Made by a program: the position numbers and the translations under genes
DNA from: an uncultured Oscillospiraceae bacterium
Lineage (GTDB): Bacteria; Bacillota; Clostridia; Oscillospirales; Oscillospiraceae
DNA: 14,903 nt
NCBI GenBank assembly: GCA_934590505.1
Contig: CAKTPC010000043.1
Location: 1 to 14,903 of the forward strand
Direction of reading: 5' to 3'
Notes under the pieces: generated by a model
The model's input: only the letters and a program-made list of their open reading frames with translations
Databases searched by the model: none
What the model was told of the DNA's origin: nothing
Shown here: positions 12,984 through 14,903 of the stretch, piece by piece
Layout: every line of letters begins with the position of its first letter
How positions within the stretch are numbered: position 1 is the first letter of the stretch

Positions 12984-13021
12984 GGCGGACGCGCTGCGCC
13001 CCAATGCGCGGCAGCTCCGCC
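12984..13021 (-). promoter_or_regulatory. GC-rich stem-loop in the asp23-like 5' leader
   Basis: GGCGGA (minus strand, 13016-13021) pairs with TCCGCC (12984-12989). Inside it GCTGC pairs with GCAGC and GCGC with GCGC, giving a strong branched or bulged stem. It starts just after the predicted transcript start and ends about 35 bases before the ATG. I recognise no known riboswitch. It may stabilise the 5' end or take part in attenuation. Confidence 0.4.
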
Positions 13022-13035
13022 TAAACCAGAGATTT

Positions 13036-13064
13036 ATTATAATACAGGCGCTTGAAAAGTACAA
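13036..13064 (-). promoter_or_regulatory. sigma70 promoter of the asp23-fakA operon
   Basis: On the minus strand, TTGTAC (13059-13064), 17 bases, perfect TATAAT (13036-13041), about 87 bases before the asp23-like ATG. It lies in the gap after glmS, which separates the two transcription units. Confidence 0.7.
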
Positions 13065-13124
13065 GAAATATTTGAAGTATTCGCCGCTTTTGTGCAGTAT
13101 TTTACAGGAATACCGGCCTTTTTC

Positions 13125-14903
13125 TCACTCGACGGTGACAGACTTGGCCAAATTGCGCGGCTTGTCTATGTCGCAGCCCTTGTGCAGCGCCACATAATAC
13201 GCGAAAAGCTGCAGCGGTATGACGCCGAGGGAGGGCTGGAGGATAACGTGAGTGTCCGGTACGGAGAGCACGTTCTCCGCCGTCTTGCGCATGTCGGCGG
13301 CCTTGCTCTCCGTCGTCAGCGCGACGATGTCCGCCCCACGCGCCTTGACCTCGATGATGTTCGAGAGCGTCTTTTCAAACAGCGGCTTATAGGTGCCGAG
13401 CGCGACAACGAGGGTGCCGTCCTCGATAAGAGAGATGGTGCCGTGCTTGAGTTCGCCGGATGCGTAGGCCTCGGAGTGGATATAGGAGATCTCCTTGAGC
13501 TTGAGGCTGCCCTCAAGGCCGAGGGCGTAATCGAGGTTGCGGCCTATGAAGAAGATGGAGTTGTGGTTAAAGTAGCGGGAGGCGAGGTACTTTATCTCGT
13601 CTATATCATCGAGCACGGCCTCCATCTTGACCGGCAGGGCAAGAAGCTCCTCGACGATCTCCTCATACTCTGTGTCGTTTATGCTGCCGCAGATCTTTGC
13701 AAAGTAAACGCCGAGCATGTCCAGCAGCACGAGCTGCGTGCTGTAAGCCTTCGTGGTGGCAACGGCGATCTCGGGCCCTGCCCAGGTGTAGAGCACATCG
13801 TCCGACTCGCGCGCGATAGAGCTGCCGACGACGTTCACGATGGAGAGGATCTTCGCGCCGAGGCGGCGCGCCTCGCGGAGCGCGGCCATGGTGTCGAGCG
13901 TCTCGCCCGACTGGCTGATGACGATAACGAGGCTGTTCGGCCCGACAAGGGGATCGGCATAGCGAAACTCCGAGGCGAGCTGCACATCAACCGGCTTCCT
14001 CAGGAGCCGCTCAAGATTATATTTGCCTACCATGCCGACATGGTAGGACGAGCCGCAGGCCACGATGAATATTCTGTCAAGGCTGCGGATGAAGTCCTCG
14101 TCAAGGCTCAGCTCGTCAAAAACGATCTGCCCTTCCTTTATCCTCGGGGAGATGGTCTTGCGCACGGCCTCTGGCTGCTCCATGATCTCCTTGAACATGA
14201 AGTGCGGATAGCCGCCCTTTTCGGCTGCGCTGACGTCCCAGTCGATATAGCTGTGCTCCTTCTCGACGGGCTGGCCATATTCGTCAAAGACCTGGATGCC
14301 GTCGGCGGAGACGAGAGCGACCTCGCCGTCGTTCATATATGCCACGTCGCGCGTATGCTTTATGAGCGCGGTAACGTCGGAAGCAATGAAATTGCAGCCG
14401 TCGCCGTAGCCGAGCAGCAGCGGCGCGTCCTTGCGCGCGGCGACGAAGCTGTCAGGCGTGTCCTTGCACATGATGCCCAGCGCGTATGCGCCCTCAATGC
14501 GGTCAAGCACGCGGTAGACGGACGCCATAAAGTCCCCGCAGCTGTCGTAAAAATACTCGAGCAGCTGTGCGACGACCTCAGTGTCGGTCTCGGAGCTGAA
14601 GTGCATTCCCTGAGAAATGAGAAATTCCTTTATCTCAACATAGTTTTCGATGATGCCGTTATGTACGACGGCGATGTTCCTGCCCTCACTCAGATGCGGG
14701 TGGGAGTTTATATCGTTCGGTTCGCCATGCGTTGCCCAGCGCGTATGGCCGATGCCGAGCGTGCCGGTAAGGCTGCGCCCGTTATCCGTCAGCGCCTTGA
14801 GTACGCTCAGACGTCCCTTGGATTTTTTTACCTGTAAGCCGCGTTTGCCGCCGAGAACGGCGAGCCCGGCAGAATCATACCCACGGTATTCGAGCCTTTC
14901 AAG
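13125..14903 (-). CDS. glmS: glutamine-fructose-6-phosphate aminotransferase GlmS (N-terminus beyond window)
   Basis: 592 codons are present; about the first 25 residues, including the catalytic Cys, lie beyond 14903. The glutaminase part is clear: LERLEYRGYDSAGLAV at the window edge, GIGHTRWATHGEPN, then VVHNGIIENY. Two sugar-isomerase (SIS) domains follow, with VACGSSYHVG and ISQSGETLDT in the first, ATTKAYSTQL at its end, then FFIGRNLDYALGLEGSLKLKE and SEAYASGELKHG in the second. The C-terminus PRNLAKSVTVE is the invariant GlmS ending that closes the active site. The enzyme makes glucosamine-6-phosphate from fructose-6-phosphate and glutamine for peptidoglycan and other amino sugars, in the cytoplasm. 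Any glmS ribozyme would be upstream, outside the window. No convincing terminator follows the stop. Identification is essentially certain. Confidence 0.98.
   Translation of the reverse strand, partial: LERLEYRGYDSAGLAVLGGKRGLQVKKSKGRLSVLKALTDNGRSLTGTLGIGHTRWATHGEPNDINSHPHLSEGRNIAVVHNGIIENYVEIKEFLISQGMHFSSETDTEVVAQLLEYFYDSCGDFMASVYRVLDRIEGAYALGIMCKDTPDSFVAARKDAPLLLGYGDGCNFIASDVTALIKHTRDVAYMNDGEVALVSADGIQVFDEYGQPVEKEHSYIDWDVSAAEKGGYPHFMFKEIMEQPEAVRKTISPRIKEGQIVFDELSLDEDFIRSLDRIFIVACGSSYHVGMVGKYNLERLLRKPVDVQLASEFRYADPLVGPNSLVIVISQSGETLDTMAALREARRLGAKILSIVNVVGSSIARESDDVLYTWAGPEIAVATTKAYSTQLVLLDMLGVYFAKICGSINDTEYEEIVEELLALPVKMEAVLDDIDEIKYLASRYFNHNSIFFIGRNLDYALGLEGSLKLKEISYIHSEAYASGELKHGTISLIEDGTLVVALGTYKPLFEKTLSNIIEVKARGADIVALTTESKAADMRKTAENVLSVPDTHVILQPSLGVIPLQLFAYYVALHKGCDIDKPRNLAKSVTVE

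Noticed and set aside
13092..14837. 581-residue open frame opposite glmS
   Set aside because: It is the mirror of GlmS coding sequence. The GlmS motifs on the other strand are unambiguous.
14607..14903. glmS ribozyme or promoter near the right edge
   Set aside because: This stretch is still GlmS coding sequence; the leader would lie beyond the window.
1..14903. CRISPR array, tRNA, rRNA, insertion sequence or phage genes
   Set aside because: No regularly spaced repeats, cloverleaf-like sequence, transposase motif or terminal repeats were seen anywhere in the window.

Overview
The window is a GC-rich bacterial chromosome segment that looks like a Clostridia-type Firmicute, probably a gut member of the Oscillospirales or a relative. 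The clues are an Asp23/YloU gene followed by a FakA/YloV (DAK2-domain) gene, a class M sirtuin paired with a zinc macrodomain, strong GGAGG-type ribosome binding sites, frequent ATA codons, and intrinsic terminators. The placement is inference: no rRNA gene or complete species marker is present.

Layout. (1) 1-1335: the start of a leftward beta-CASP metallo-beta-lactamase gene, divergent from a decayed rightward module. That module is a TetR regulator broken by an in-frame TAG (with a clean palindromic operator in front) and a flavodoxin-like gene that runs out of frame after about 42 codons. It ends at a long perfect inverted repeat. (2) 1348-4294: an HxlR regulator with a conserved N-terminal Cys, divergent from a compact rightward operon. 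The operon encodes a degenerate MBL-fold protein, a zinc-type macrodomain ADP-ribosyl hydrolase and a class M sirtuin (SirTM). The last two overlap by 65 bp. (3) 4445-9604: a leftward catabolic operon in transcription order dctP-dctQ-dctM (TRAP uptake), a DapA/NanA-superfamily lyase, and a GldA-type iron/zinc alcohol dehydrogenase. It is divergent from an FCD-class GntR regulator (9875-10558), and a FadR-type operator lies between the two promoters. (4) 10638-14903: leftward housekeeping and envelope genes: asp23-like, fakA-like and a small Lar-like zinc-ribbon gene from their own promoter, and upstream of these most of glmS, which runs off the window.

How they work together. The TRAP set imports an organic acid. 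The DapA-family enzyme probably cleaves it or a derivative to pyruvate plus an aldehyde. The dehydrogenase probably reduces that aldehyde, and the GntR protein senses the acid. The macrodomain/SirTM pair should form a write-and-erase ADP-ribosylation switch. In described systems this switch acts on a lipoylated GcvH-like carrier, but no carrier or lipoate ligase is encoded in this operon. The operon instead carries a poorly understood MBL-fold protein and sits beside a possible thiol-sensing HxlR regulator. This is the most interesting locus in the window.

No tRNA, rRNA, CRISPR array, insertion sequence or phage gene was seen.
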